Positions 37,101 to 52,215 of a stretch of 64,000 nt of DNA are shown piece by piece. Each line of letters begins with the position of its first letter. Positions within the stretch are counted from its first letter, which is position 1. The notes under the pieces were generated by a model. That model was not told where the DNA came from. It searched no databases and worked only from the letters and a program-made list of their open reading frames with translations. Origin of the DNA: Tyto alba (Eukaryota; Chordata; Aves; Strigiformes; Tytonidae); assembly GCF_018691265.1 (NCBI RefSeq), contig NW_024881321.1, positions 25,827,698 to 25,891,697 on the forward strand. Direction: 5' to 3'. The translations under genes and the position numbers were made by a program.

Positions 37101-40100
37101 GATTAAGTTAAGAATCTGCTTCTCTGTTGACTTTGTGGGGTGCTCTACGATCCTGACTTCCTTATTAAACATAGGTTCCTACATAAAGTCTTATGAGCAT
37201 GGCTTTTATTTTCAGTTTCCATGCTTGCGAATTACCTCCTTACCTTGTTAAGTAGCTGTGGTACTGGAAGGATAAAATGCATTCAAAAGCTTGTGAGCCA
37301 GCTGAGTATTGGAGATGTCTTTTAACAAAAGTAGCTAGTTTTGTCTCATCTGACTTGTCCCACTTAATTTTTATTGATTCATATCAGAAAAACTTATGCT
37401 GAGGAATAGTATTCTGATGAAACAGGATGGGATAGCTTTGTCTGGCAATTTTCCAGTTAAATACCAGTTTTGATCATGGGTATTCATAAAGATCTTTTAA
37501 ATTTATTTTTATCATTGATATGAACATTAAGGTATTTATGTTCCTTACATCATACTCCTGCCTCTTCGATAGTATGTGCAGTGTCCTTTACTTTTTGTAT
37601 TAGCCCAACCACTTTTGTGGCTGATTTGTGAAGTAGAGTGGGAACCTAACGCTGGGTAACTTTTCCTTCTGTATTATATTTAAATTGGATACTTTCCCTG
37701 ATCTACTTCATGGAGCAGCTGCGCAAACAGTTGTGTCTGTCTGGTACTGCAGCCAAAGACTTGTGAAACCGTAGCCTAAGTCACAGTGCTTTTGAGCTAC
37801 TTCCAGTGCTTATAATTACAAGGCAGCTATGATTACAGGTCTGTCATAACTTCTGTTTTCACAGTCTTTCTTATTATAATAGATATTCACATTCATCCCA
37901 AGATGTAATTATTAACCACATCTGTTTTACTGTAAATCAGATGGACTAATTTCAAGGAAGCGAAGCAGTAGGGTAGTCTTGCCTCTTCAAGTGCTTTGTA
38001 TAACTAAAGCTAAGATGTATTTAATTAAAAGGTTGACATAGTTTGTCCATAGTATAGTGTAATTCATATTGGATTTTTGTAATCAAGTAAATGCATCAGA
38101 ACCGTATTCTACTTCATGAGGATTTGTTTGCAGATTTGTTACATGAGTCCTGTACAGTGCGGACTGAAAATACAGTAGTATTTAATTAATGTACAAACTT
38201 CTCTCAAGACAATAGATAGCAACAATGGTAGCATAAAATGTGAGTGTTCCACAAATTAGACCCGTAAATTACTATAGAATTTCTGATCTGAACTCTGAAA
38301 TTCAGCAGAACTTAAAATGGGAATAAATGCTGAGGTACAGTGAAGTTACAGTGATGGAAGATATGACTAATATTTAATGTAAAGAATTTCTTCCATTCCT
38401 CAAAGTCACATGCATCTGAAGAAAATAAGGTTTTGATGTTCAGCATCTATCTCAGCTTAAAGGTAATAGAGGTCTGGTTTATCCAGTATAAATATTCCAA
38501 TTTAAAGTGATAATTAGAAATCCAGAAGACAGTTATGAATCAAAGGAAAAAATAAAATGTTTCCTTTCTCTTGTAGCTGACCAACAAAATCTCAAAAGTG
38601 GGAATTGATCTATAAGTTAATATATAGTTAGAAATTAGCCCAGCTACTAGCAATTCTTTGCTTTATACATTTCTTTTAAGTCTTTCCCATCCAACTCTTG
38701 GTTTCCAATATGCTCCTGCCATTCAGTGCTGGGAACTTTTGGACAGCAGAAACTTCTTATCAGATATATGTTAAGTATCTTCACTTTTTGCATCAGGATA
38801 TAAAAGAGTTCTTACATTTTAATTTTATCAGTAAATAAACATACATATGTTATCCTTAGTCAGGGTATGTTGCATAATGTGACTACCTCTCAGAAGATTT
38901 GTGATAATCCTTAGTAATGTTGTACCCTGAGTCTGCTTGGCTTTAGTGTTACTGTTTTCATAAGACTGTATTTCTTATAAATGAGTGTGAAAGATGTATT
39001 TTTGGGATTTGTTTTATTTTGTTTTGTTTTTTTGCCAGGGGAGAAAGTGTCCCGCAAAATGTAGTGTAGACAAGTCTTTTTCTAGAAGGATTTTAAAAGT
39101 GAGGAAAACAGACAAATGTTTATATTAGCTGCTGTTGTAAATATCCTTTTTGATCCAGATGTGGTGGGTCCTTCTAGATGTCCGTTGTTCCAACTAAGAA
39201 AAGCCTCTGCTGCTTGCAGATGCACCAACTCTCAGCTCTTTGCAAACAAAACTAGCAATTTAGCAAAATGGGAAAGTTGCAGGCTTTTGAGCAAAAGCAT
39301 AATTCATCTAGAGAGCACAAGTGGATTTATGTTGACAGTAGGGGAGAGATGCAACTCAGACACATGCTCACATGTGGTCACAGACACAGCATGGCCATGC
39401 CTTCAGCACCTGGGTACTCTCACCCAGGGTGAAAATTGTATGATCTTTCACTCATATTCATCCTCCATAGCTTTAGTTTGAACTGCTTCTGTACTGATAA
39501 ATAATACATAGCCTGGGAGGAGAATTGAAACTGTTATTTACCTGTGTTGCCTGAGCATTAGTATTTTCTCTGTTAGTGTTTTGAGTTGTGCCATGTTGTG
39601 CTCTCTGAAAATGTTCGTCATGGAGACTAATCCCTAAAGACCATTTGAGTGGGACTGTGCTAAGTTGGCTGTCTTCATCTCAGACATTACTGTCATAACA
39701 GATTATGCTCTGTTATACGCTATGAAAAGGCACTGCAACTAGCTGTGACACACCTTCAGACACTTTTGAACAGAAAATGAAAATCAAGTGTTGATGTCAC
39801 AGGGTTCACCAGCTAGCTGGTGGGCAGAGTCTGTGCTTCTGAGGTGGTACAGGCCACCCAAAGCTGACTTGCTCTCCAGGATGCCTCTGCCCCTTCATTG
39901 GTGCAGAGGCAGTCTGAAGTGGTTATGGTCATCATTTAGATACCCCAAACCCAATTTAATGTGAGATCAACTCTGAATTTTTTATACCTGAACTTGCTGG
40001 GCTTTATGAAGAGCTTTCTGAGTATATAAAAAGTGGAAGATCAAGTGGTAATGGGATATTTTTCATGTCTAAGAACTTTGTGGTTTTCTGTAGAGGTCTG

Positions 40101-40218
40101 TACTTGAGGTATCAACTAAAGAGGAAGAAGTATCTTACTGTGAATATTATTTTTTCAGAATAACAGCTGGAACTTGTCAAACACATTAGGTTGACTTTAA
40201 CACCAATTTCCAACATCA

Positions 40219-40241
40219 CCCCCCCCACACACACACACCCC
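40219..40241. repeat. C-run followed by (CA)n microsatellite
   Basis: C8 followed by about six CA units and a CCCC end. Confidence 0.9.
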
Positions 40242-43200
40242 GTTCCAGTCACCTATGCTAGAGGCGAGCTGAGATCTCTTTCTCTCCATTGATTCTGCAG
40301 GGTCTAAAATGACTAGCACAGATGTAGTTGTCTGCACTGGAAGCATCTAAAATCAAATGAGAGGGATCACATATGATACATCTGGGCATAACTTTTTGTC
40401 ATCACATTGGAAGTATTGTTGCTAGTGAGAGAAAAAAAAATGTGGATAATACAGATTTGAACTTGCGGTTGCAGTTACTGTGATGTTAAGTAACTTAGCA
40501 GTACACCTGGGAACAGTTGCATGGTATTTGCCTTTATCTTTATAGATCAAATCAAAGGGACTTTACCCTGAAACAGCAATAGGTGGAGTCTCATAAATTA
40601 ATAAACAGCCAATTCATGACAATATCTGTGCTCTTAAAATTATAAGTTGCAAGCTTTGCTAAACATAAAGGACTTAGTGCTAGATAGAACAAAAAAAAAA
40701 AAATCAGCAGCAGACATTAGAAATCATGAGAGCCTAGAAATTGCTTATACTCTGTGATGATAAGTATGAATAGATAGAGAACCTGACCCAAATTTTTTAT
40801 CCTTACTGCATTTTGTGGCTGCCATATTTTAAAGAATTTCTTTAAATATTTTTTTGTTCGGTCAGGATAATCAGGTTACTTGCAGTTACTACATATTTTC
40901 CTTTTCTACTGACTCACAATCACATTTAAACAATGCATTCCGTTTTTTAGTTCTGTTACAGTTCTTTTTTCCCTTAGTCACTTAGCTATATGCAACTTTT
41001 AGTAATGCACATTAAAAATGTAGAATCTAGAATACTAACCTTCTTAGTTTTACTGTGTGGTACACAAATTCACTCACACTGCAGAAATTGATTTTACAGC
41101 TGCCCTTCAAAGCACAAATAATTCCCAGAATAGTTAAACATACACCGAACCTCTTTTTATTGTGTTAAAATTCTGTGGATTAAAAGACATGAGTCAATGT
41201 TCCATGGAATGAAATATCAACATAAGATAAAAGCAACATTAAAAGAAATATTGTGAGATGGATTAAATGTAATAAGAATGAGGAAGCAAATTTCCATTTT
41301 CTGTTTTATTAACTGCAAGTGTTTATTCACTTGTAGATATAGTGTTAATGTACAGCTTCTGGACTGTGAATTTGAAAGGACATGCATGTGAAATGAGGTC
41401 AAGCCTGCAAAGCTGATTTATTCGTCTTATGCCCATTACTGCTTCTACGGAAATCCAGATGTTTTGAGACAAATTGATACTACTACCTGTTTCAGTTTGG
41501 ATGTCTTGCTCCACTATAGTATTAATGCATAACTGTGGTGTGTAGTCAGTTTGGACTTATTGATGACCAGCTGTAGCTTTTGGAGTGTCACCATTGCTTT
41601 CACCAGCTGCATGTGCGAAAAGTGTAGTATTCTACCACAGACCTGATCATATATAATTCGTTACTTGTAGTTTTTGGCAGCTGGAGCCCTGTCTGAACTG
41701 TGATAAAATCTTTGGCTAAGATATATCAGTAGATCATCTAGTCAAACATTATGGTTTTATATCTGTATTGAGTTTAATAAGTAAAATTTAGCCCAACTGT
41801 TTTCCATAGAGGTATCTGATTTTGGTTTGAAGCTGTCAGGAGAAGAAGGTGAACCCGTTGTTTTCTTTGATAATTTGATCCAGCAGGTAATCACACTGCA
41901 TGTGAACATTTTTTCTGTTAGATTAAAGATCCCTTTAATATCCAGCATTTTCCTCATATAAATGCAATTACATAATTCTTAATAATAGTTTCAGTAATCT
42001 AAGCAATTCCCTTTACTGGTGTAAAGTATGTATGATTTTAGGGTACAAATCACCATAGTGCCATATGCAGAAGTTAAATTTTCTCGATACTTCTACTGCA
42101 CTCTTATTACTACATAATAGTATATACCTGGACTTTTTCCTGAACCTGCCTGTGTTATTTGCTACCATATCTTGTATTGCAACTTTTCCTTCCATGATTA
42201 GCTGAGTGTGATGAGGGGTGACTGCACTTCTTCCTCCATAGTGTCACATGTGTTTTTGTCACAAAGACAGAAAGCTTTCACCTGCTGCTCAGCGGAACTT
42301 TTGGAGAACATATAAAGAACAGTACCTGCAATGTACAGATAATGTTACTCTACTCAGATCCTGAAAATATGCAAAGCTAATGACACTAATAAGCAGTCAA
42401 AGGCATAAAGTTGAAAACACAACTCAGCAAAGTTACATACAAATAAAATAATCACCTTAAGTCCAATAAACTGCTTTTCTTTTCCTAAAGCCAAGAAGTA
42501 TTAACCCCCCAGAAACAAGGAGACTGTATGAGTTTATAGAACACTGGTTGTGAACTTCTTGTGTTCAGGGTGAATGCAAGAATATGGTGTCATTTCACTG
42601 CCATTAGCAGCAATAATTCCCATCATCCTTTCCTGACATGAGAAATGAAGTACCCTTGCAATCCATCTGTCTTCTTCCAATAGCAAGTGAATGAGGAGAA
42701 TTCCCTGTTTTTTGCCAGTATTTCCAACTTCTTTGAAGAGGAACTATCAGAAAAACAGGGCCTATATTCTTTTTTTCTAGTGTGTGTGAGGAAAGAGGAA
42801 GACCTCCTTGTCACACATCTCATGAAGGGAGGAAGGCAGAGAATCTCCAGGACTTTTTACATTGAAAATATGTAACAAATTCTGACACCTCTGAGATATA
42901 AGGGAAATGTTGTTATCAGTATTCCTGGAATTTTCAGCAAAGGTGGTAGGTGAGAGGTGAAGCAACGCTGCTTGGTTTTTACATTTCATGGAGGCAATGG
43001 AGAAGAATATGGACTAGGGATCTTATGAGGAATCTTGATTAGTCCCTTTTCTGAACTTGAGATAATCAAACAGGATGTTAGAAACTACTGGATATGACAC
43101 GAGAAATAGGCATTTGTGACAAATGACCATGTGTGAAGCTGACAGAAATGGCAAATGAGGGATAGCTGGATTTCTTAGGTAGTTAAGGGGGAGTTATGTG

Positions 43201-46200
43201 AGAAATGGTGGAATGTCACAGATAGTTGGAGGGGAGCATTGCAGATTAGGGAAGCAGAGTCTAGCCAGGCTGGCAATACATAGGTAGCTACCAGTTGCAA
43301 CTACCTAGGTAATATCAGATGCTCCGAATTTGGGTATGACTGTAAACAAAACAGGGACCAAAGAGCAAAAACTAGGGATGGGTTGTATATGTGAGAAGAG
43401 ACTGGAGTAGAGAAAGACTCATGAACAGTGAAAAGGAAGGCAAAAGAAATGGCAGAAGGGATAAGCCATGCAATTCATGTCAAGGGTGGTGGCCAAGGGC
43501 ACCTGTCAGACAGTCCTGTGCCATGTCACTGTGGATGGAACAGGGCAGTAAACCAAAAACCCTTGTTCTGACCATACCACAAGTCATACTTTTGTGACAA
43601 GGAGGACTGGATTAGAGGAGCGTCTGGTGTTTAGTTTTTTTTTCTCACAATTATTTCTTAATATTTGCAGGCTTTTTATTGATAATTCCCTTCTACAAAT
43701 ATAGCATACTGAATTCTGATTTATTTGATGACTGAAAGTGGTCTGCCTCTGTGAACAATTATGCATCTCTTGGTCTTGCATACTAATATGTTACTAAAAT
43801 ATCTCTTTTAGATCCCTATTACAAGTTTTTCTCCAAAGAATATATTCTATCTGCATCTAATACATTCATCTAATTCCCATTCATTGACACTTTATTTTAT
43901 CGAAATGAAAGTGTAGCCTTTGCCCTTAACTATGTCTCATCTTCCTTTTAGCAGTCTGAATGAAAGGCATTTGTGCATACATCATAGTGAATTAAGAAGC
44001 CTTTCTTTTGTAGGGGAGTATTAATGTCTTCTATTTATTAATTTACAAAGTTACTCTAATTTCTTTGGGAAAATATGATCTTTTATTTTCATTACAGTCT
44101 TCCTAGATCCCTTTATCTTCTGACAGCTTAAATCTCCAAGGAGAATGTTGTATAATGAAGTAATGTTTGTCTGTAAAACATTCTCATAGTCATTTCCTTT
44201 TGGAGTTTCTGATATTCTATATTTATTTTTCAGGTGCAGGATGATTTAGAAACAGTTTGGATCATAAGCTAATCAGTATTTCTGATAACATACTTTTTTT
44301 TTGTGTTTAGGTGTGTTTTTTTAATTTATTTAAAATTTTTAGGTTATTTATACTAAGCTATTTGCTTGTACCTCAGAAGTCCTATTCACACAAAGAGTAG
44401 GTTTTGTAAGGATGATAACTAAAATGGTGTATGTATATTTCTGCTTTGCATGTCTGGGGAGAATTCTTTAGGTATTTGAAGCCATAGACCATTTATTTTT
44501 ACAAATGTTAATGAATACTTGTTAATAACTAAAAAATAAAATGTTTCTCTGACATCTTTCTCTTTCTTCTGAAATATTATATATGCTAGAAGTGACTGTG
44601 GTTTGGGTGTTTATGAAGATTAATTTCATTTATCAGTTAATAGAAATCTTAGAGAATAGCCAATAATTATTGAAGTCAAAAAGGTGGGAAGAACCTAATC
44701 TTACATAGGATATATGTATATACAGAATGTATGTGCAAGAAGATCTTGTTTGGATTTGGGTACACATGTATCCTGTGTGTATGTATTTTGTTGGCTTTGA
44801 TTGCATAGTATTGGCAGTTGATATAAAAGGTTGCTTACTATGTTACTCACAAATTCTCTTTGCCTTAGATCTTCCCTGTAAGATAGACCCTTCAGTATTT
44901 CAGTGGATTTCTATTTTTTGTTCTGTCCCTTTCAATCCCTAACAATTAAACAAAGTATGTTTGAGCTCAGAGTTCCATTGTTTAGAGATCACGTCAGTTG
45001 TTTCCACAGAGGATTAATGAGGCCATTTCCAAAATCGTATTTTTAAGAAAACATTTTTTCCTTAGTTGATAGTAAAATTTGAGCAGTGAAAGAAAGCAGT
45101 GCTTAAAGATGAGCTGATAGTGACAACTGGGATTAGCTTGTTAGCTCAAAATTCAACTGAGTTTGTCCTATTTTTTTTATGGGTTAAAAGGTATTAATTC
45201 ATATGAAAATAGTATGCTATGAGTGTTCCTGTTTATAACAGACCATATAAACGTAAGCGATGCTTCATGTTAATGGAAATCTGCTCAGTGAAGTCTGACA
45301 AGTTACATTTATTAGAATATTTTCCAGTTACTGTGGGAATGAATTTGGACTGAGAGACAGGATTTCTGAAACTGGTGATAGTGTGACCAAGCTTTTGTTA
45401 ACATGAGACAAAGTAGTCTAGCTTTCCAGAAAATATTGCAGAGGAATGAGGGTGGTGAGGAGGTGGCAGATTGTAGTGGAAAATAATATGAAATTTGATA
45501 AAAAATGTGACAACTTTTAGGTGTTGGATCAGAAGGTGGAACTTTGTTTTCCTATTAAGGTTTAATCAAGAGGAGCTTGAGGAGCTATAAGGAAATCAAT
45601 GTCAGAACTAAAAACTCTTGCTGATTTCTGTTTTCAGTCTTCAACACGCTTGTCTTCTGTTGGAAATCCACTGCAATAATTTTCAGTGATTTATAGGATA
45701 CTCCTGTTCTGGAAAGCTGGCTGCTATTACCAGTTAATGAAAGTATGATCAAGTGCTGATATATATTTCAGAACCACATAAAATAACATGTGAGAAACAA
45801 TTCTCCGTGTCTTTGTACTGAATCAACTACTGTGATTTTCTGACAAAACTACAGCTGAGAGTCTGTTAATACAAAAGATGGAGAAAACATTGGAATTTAA
45901 AATTACCTGAGGTTTCTAGTGTAAAATACCATTTTATTTATAGATTGATTTGTGATTTCAACCTTTTAGTTTGAAAAGAAGTTAGTCTGTTCTTTTAATA
46001 TGGGAGCACAGGTTATAGCTGCCCTGAGGGAACTCATTAATGGCAGATTATGTTACCAGCCTTGCATCAAACAGTATATGGCGTTATCAGTGCAATGCAG
46101 AACACTTTCAAGAAACAAACACTTCACATCAAAGTGTAGAGAGAATCCTGGATATTTTCATAAAAATGCTTAACTCTGTGCTACTACAATGAGTAGCACG

Positions 46201-46254
46201 TACTAACAATGTGCTGCTACATTTTAATGTTTTATTGGTTCCCTAGACTGTTGG

Positions 46255-46278
46255 TTTTTTTTTTTTTTTTTTTTTTTT
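46255..46278. repeat. Poly(T) tract, 24 bases
   Basis: Uninterrupted T24, about 340 bp before the old CR1 fragment that starts near 46620. Confidence 0.95.
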
Positions 46279-46619
46279 GTAACTTTTTGTTTGGCTGGGA
46301 TTTCTTTACAAATAAATGCAAGAAGAACTTGTGTCCTTGAATTATGTGTTGTACGTTTTTATGTAATTGTATGAGGGGGTACGTGTAAGAACATGTGGTC
46401 TCCATAATAGTCTTTTACTCACACTTCTGGTTTTCAGCTTGTTCTTTATGCTGACGGGGCTAATATAATTTCTGCTGCATAGGGAATCAAGTATTATACT
46501 ACTGACCTTGGAAAGTTTTCTCTGTATTTGACGGCTTCCACAATCTTTTTCATTCAGCTTAGGATTTACAGATATTTTTCATCTGAGAAAGGACTGGGCA
46601 AATTACTAAATGCTGTAAT

Positions 46620-47760
46620 AAAGAATAGAATTAGTGAACACATAGGTGGGTAATATGGGGAGAGAGTCAACATGGATTTGTAAAGAAAGGTCATTCTTCA
46701 CATTTATTGCCATTTTTGGAAGCAATCAGCAGCTAACTGGATAAAGGAGTTACAGTGGATATAATCTACTTGGATCTCCAAAAGACACTTGACAAATAAC
46801 TCAGCCGTAAGTAAGATTCAGGTTCTTATATAGATAAATAATTGGTTAACAGATAAGGAATGGGGGATAAAAATAAATATTTAGTTCTCAGAGTGGAAGG
46901 AGGTCACCAGTGGGGTTCTAGATGGATATGTTTTGGGATACAGTTTATCATATTTCTAAGTAATCTGGAAAGGGGATAGCAAAATGACAATGTTTGCTTA
47001 TGATACTGAGTGTTTCAGGGCCAACTGTATGGGGCTCTCTTTTGAGAGGTAGAGCAACTGCAAGTTAGAAGACCAGATGACACTCAGTGTAAGTTTAATG
47101 GCATTATGGAAAAAAAAAATGTATTTATGTAAAAAACAGTGACTCTGACTTGTTTCTACGCAGTGCTGAGATATTGGGTTTATGATAGTTCTATGAGTAT
47201 GTCAATTCAGTGCCCCATAGCAGTCAAAAAAACAGAGTGGTCAGAAAGGGGGGGAAAAATCCCAAAACAAAATGAAGAAAACAGAGTATTAGGATACTAA
47301 AGCAGAAAGCCACAGTAGTCTTGCATTTTGAAAACCTTACATTTATTTTCTAGCCATCTCCAAATGGATACTGTAGAATGTTGAACTGGAGAAGTTCAGA
47401 GAGAAAGAAACAAGGTAGTCACAGGTGTGGAAGGGCATCTCTGTGAGGAATGACAAAGTAGTTCGGGAATAGTCATAACATCTCTGGCCTAGAAACTGTA
47501 TTAACAAGGATGGGTATGATAGAGATGTCTAAAATCCTGGATGACACAGAATAAACAGAGATCCATTTTTCACTCTCTCCTCCAATATAGGAACTAGGGG
47601 GTGTCAAATGAACTTCCTTTGAAGATGGTTCTTCTCATAGCACATAAACTGTGACACTAATGGCATCAGGATGGAGTGGTTGCATAAATTTTACCTCAGT
47701 TCAGTTCCGCAGAGTAGTTGCTACCTCTGGCTAAGGAAAACTTTCACTCTCAAATGGTTG
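46620..47760 (+). mobile_element. Ancient CR1/L3-like LINE fragment, RT to C-terminal region
   Basis: Sense-strand decay of an old CR1 type. AGTCAACATGGATTTGTAAA is the QHGF region. ATAATCTACTTGGATCTCCA gives IYLDLQKTLD for IYLDFSKAFD at about 46761-46793. GAGGTCACCAGTGGGGTTCT gives the SSGV region. The catalytic box reads F-A-Y-D-T-E at 46993-47010, so one essential aspartate is now tyrosine. After a poorly matching middle (about 47110-47450), ATGATAGAGATGTCTAAAAT and CCTGGATGACACAGAATAAAC followed by AATATAGGAACTAGGGGGTG match the C-terminal region of the same old family. No long frame survives. Confidence 0.7.
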
Positions 47761-48862
47761 TAATTGGGAAAGTACTCTGGAGACAGACTGACCTATTTTA
47801 TAAGTTTCGGTAAGGATCTGTTCCACCACTTCATATGGGGTATTGGTATAGATGGATCTTTGTTCTGACCCTGTCCATATAGTATTATAAGCTCATGCAA
47901 TTATTTCCTTTATTTGATGTGTATTATAAAATTACATAAACTTTGAGTAGATTAAAGATAATGTAATGGCACTGTACTTTTAAATTCAACTATTTAAAGA
48001 CAGAAAAATAAAAATCCCAAACCATGATACTGTGGCAGAGTTCTTTCTTACAGAGAGTCATTAATAGATACTTCTTTATTTAGTCATTTTGACTAAAGAT
48101 TTAACTACCATAAGATGCAAAAGAAAATTTTGAGTATTTTTTGTATAATTCTTTACACACTGTAAAAAAATATTTCTGATCAGGTATTTGTAATTATTAT
48201 ATCCAACAGAATAACTTTTCTTTTAGTTACCAGCACCATTACTTTTTCTTTAAAACTCGGATACTTTTGCTTTCTATGTTAAAAGACGAGCATGCAAAAT
48301 ACTGTAACTCTAGCCAAGTCTAGTCTGGTTTAATAACATTGTATGTAACATCTTGCACTGGCATGTTGCCAATATTTGTCAAAAAGAATATTTTAGAAGT
48401 TTTAGTAAATTATAACGACAATCTGGAGGATTTGTTAATATTTAATTTAAGCGGGTATTGATAAATACTTCTGGGTTTTCATATTGAAATTTTAAGGTAT
48501 GACTTTTGAAAACCTCACTTAAATTTGTTTGTGGAGTCAGGTCAAATACTATGCATAGCCCCTACTTGCAAATCAAGTTCTACAGTGCCTGGTGATTTTA
48601 CTCTGGTTCTTAGAGAAGAATTTTAAATGCAGATTGCCTTAGGGAGTTGAAAAGGTTAATTTTGGAAGTGTATGTAGTGATTTTGGACTGCCTTGTATTT
48701 TTTGCTGTGTGAGTATGACATACCAAAAATACAAAAGATGTGTATGTGATCCTTTGCCCTTTCAAAGTATTGTTGGTAAAGTGAAAGTAGCAAGGAGAAA
48801 CCTCAGTCTAATAAGATGTAGTTTAGACTTTTCTATTGACAGCAGAAACCTTCATCTTTCTG

Positions 48863-48884
48863 TTTTTTTTTTTTTTTTTTTTTT
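48863..48884. repeat. Poly(T) tract, 22 bases
   Basis: Uninterrupted T22 followed by AAATAAA. Confidence 0.95.
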
Positions 48885-51800
48885 AAATAAAAAGTGTCAC
48901 TATTCTTTTTAAAGAAAAACAGAAATAATGAGGGAAGACCTGATATTCTGCTTTATGATTGAGTGCCCTAACCTTAGACAGTAGATCTCCCTTGTATTTG
49001 TACTCTCTGTGCCATGAAGCTCTTGTTTTATTCTGAAGCTCCATCCAAAAATTTGAAGGGACTTTTCACTTTTCCTCTCTTTTTCTTTACCTCTCCAAAT
49101 GTTAGGGGTAAGAAATTAATGTATGTTTAGTCATCAGCTTTACTGGAAAAGGATTTTACCTATTATATCAAATATAATGTGGTTTTCTAATAGACCTGTA
49201 GAAAAACAAAAAGCAGTGGCTTCATAAGACAGAACTATGTTTTCCTTATGATTATTAGCTTACACACTGAAGTGCAGTGATTTTAAATATCAGTACTATG
49301 AACTAATTTTCCACTGATGGTTTTGACAAGGATAACTTGTTTTCATAATCATGTAGAATTTGTTTGGATCTTTATCCTTGCCTTAAATAATTGTAAAATG
49401 GACACTGTGGTACAGGTCTTGTATTTTTCTTGCAAAACAGAACATAATAAACAAAGAACCCTGTTAGTTTGTTACTGAGAAAGTAAAATTTATTCTAAGG
49501 TGAAGGATCATTTTTGTCAGCACAGCTTTGTGGGAAGGATCACATGCCAGATGTTGAATTTACACATCTTGGTGATCTGGAAAATGTCCTTTAAATCTCA
49601 TAAAACTCCTTCCTTGGAAAAGCAAGAGTCTAATTACTCTATTCAGCCTCTACATCAGCAGCAAGGGGAGCATTTCAACAAAGGGGATTTTTTTCCCCTC
49701 TGTAAAAAAGCACTTTCCAGAGCATAAAGCAGTCAAGGGGCTCCCCACTAACATCTTTATATGATCATCTTAAGATGGAAAAACGTTTTAGCAGCAAATG
49801 TGCAAAAAAGAAAATGAAGAAAGAAGTGTTGCATTTTTATTAGTAAATTAGATAGTGCACAACCATTTTAGTTGAAAAAGACTGGAGCCAACCAGGCTAT
49901 TATGAGATTAAATGGAATCAAGATGCCATTTATGTTCCTCTGAGTGGAAAGAACATTATTCTCCTGTGAGTATCACACTTGTGAGAACTACACTGAAAAA
50001 TGAATTTAATTTTCTTTCAGTTTAAGTGTTGTTATTTTTGCTACATGCTAATTGGGAAATTTTAGTGTAACTTAAAATTGAACTGTTTCTTTAAAACAGG
50101 AGGTAATCAGGGAAAATACTTATGATTTTAATATATATATAATTTTCAAAAGATACATTTTAGAAATTTATATTTAAGTTTATCTTCATGAATGTTGCTG
50201 TATTCAGTTGAGGAGTAATTTCGTGAATTCACATGGAAGTCAATCACATATACACTTACCATAATTTACACTTCATATACTTTCCTAGAGATTTTAAAAC
50301 CAGAATATGGTACTGATAGGTCATGTTACAAAGATTTTTTTGATTTACAAACATTGTGTGGAATACTTACTATTTACATACTATATTAATGTATTTTTTG
50401 TCATAAATACTTAAAACTAAAGTACACTTCAAAAAATTTCAATGGAGTGCTGTGGTGAATACTACTTCTTGCATTTATGTGCTGATTTGCAGTGTTGTAG
50501 GTGCTCATAACTGTTAAACCAGATATTTTTGTGAACTAAGAAGATTCTGTTCTGTAACAAAATCTGGCAAAGCATGACTTCACTATTATGTCGGAGGTCT
50601 GTAGCTGCTTATTAATGAAAAAAACCCCCAAGATGGCAAACTAGAATGCATCTGAATTGCTAATCTTATTCTTTGATATATTTATCCTTATTTCTTTATC
50701 TATTATTCACTAAATGAGTTATGTTTCATCCTATAGACTATATTCTGTCTGTGTCCTGTGAATAAGTAATTTTTCTGGGGTAGAGTACACGTGTTCTTCT
50801 TTCTCTTAGTGGTCAGTAGTGACCTGTTTCCTTTTTGTATATTTCAGTTACTTTATTTAAAATTAGTCCCGTGTTTTAAGGTGCAGACCTCTCTGAAATG
50901 AGAATTAGAAATATAATACATTGTCACCCAAATAAGAAATGAGCAGTCACCCCAAATTTAATTTGTTTATGCATTAATAATTCTCCTTTTCCTTGAAAGT
51001 GAAATCTAAGAATTTGAAGATACAAGCTTCTTACTTTCTTGAGCACAGGGAATGAATGCCATGTTGCTGCTTCTCTGAATGAGATGGAGGTTTTGCATAC
51101 TGCTACAGCCACCACTGTTGACATTTTAAATCTTAATCAGTTTGATTCAGACTTTCAGAAATTGTTTTTTAGTTACGGAGAGTAAGTGGCAAATACGTCA
51201 AGTAAATGGGGATACTCAATACAACGTTCTCACCGAGGCACCAAAACTCCAGAGAAGGTGAGAACTCTAAAGTACATTTGTATTTGGGATTTTCCAGCAC
51301 TTACTCAAGATAAGTTATGTTTTGCAGGTTTCAGAGCATAACAGCTCATCTAATCAGTGTAAATAAAATATTAGATCCTTAAATATGAATTCATTGAACA
51401 GCTCAGAGGTTTCTACCTAGCCCTACGATTTGTGTGGGGTCTTAATCACTTACTGTTCTTCCTGTGAATCACCTTTCCAAAGTCAGAGACCTAACTTTTA
51501 AATATTGTGTGGTCTAAGTTAAAGATGCTATAACAGTTTCTCTGGATTCATCATCACTGTATTTTTATTGATGGTTTTCCACTTGTCAGTCTTGACCTGT
51601 GCTCAATCCAAGTCCCAGCTAAGACCTTTAATTCTATGAAAATTGAAGCTGTGTTTTTATTAATTAATTTGTCAGAGAGTATCAGGGCATATGCCTGTGT
51701 TCTGGAATTGACTGTCTGTTGTTTAATTGTCAGTACAGTCTTGATTGCTTGATAGCCATGCCATCTAGCACAATACCAAAAACTTCCTATGTATAGTTCT

Positions 51801-52215
51801 ACAGTTAATATGGGTCAAGAACATCTACTGCTGGCGGTCAGCATGCTGGTTCGGACTGGATGTGGATTGTTCCATGTAAACTGTCTTCAGTGACTGAGAA
51901 CAGTCACAGCTGTGTTTAATTTATTAGTAAAGATGAAGCTTAAGTGTCACAGATATCTGTAGACTTGAAGTTCTAGAAATTACTCTTACACCACTTTGAT
52001 CAATCTGTTCATAGTCTGCTTTTAATAAAACACTATTATACCAGCACATAATAATTAAAATTCTTAGAACGTTTAAATACTAGCATTTGCATTTGGGGTT
52101 TACTGGGGGTTTTTTGAACCACAAGAGGCTTGAAGCCATATTTTAATATTGTGCCGAGATGTGCTTTCTTCTTGCCTGTGATATCTAAAGCAAAAAGCTT
52201 TCATGTGGGATTTTT

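Larger units (their letters stand above)
32331..46619. other. Unassigned intronic sequence, about 14 kb
   Basis: Starts with a GC-richer patch (32500-32900) of unknown origin just after the deleted CR1. Otherwise AT-rich with the simple repeats listed. 36640-37180 has short TAGG/CCTA-type words that could be an old DNA transposon, too decayed to call. 43010-43600 is purine-rich. Confidence 0.5.

Noticed and set aside
36640..37180. Possible old DNA transposon
   Set aside because: Only short word similarity. No clear terminal inverted repeats or target duplications.
39116..39481. 121-aa plus-strand frame
   Set aside because: No recognisable domain, no codon pattern and no splice context.
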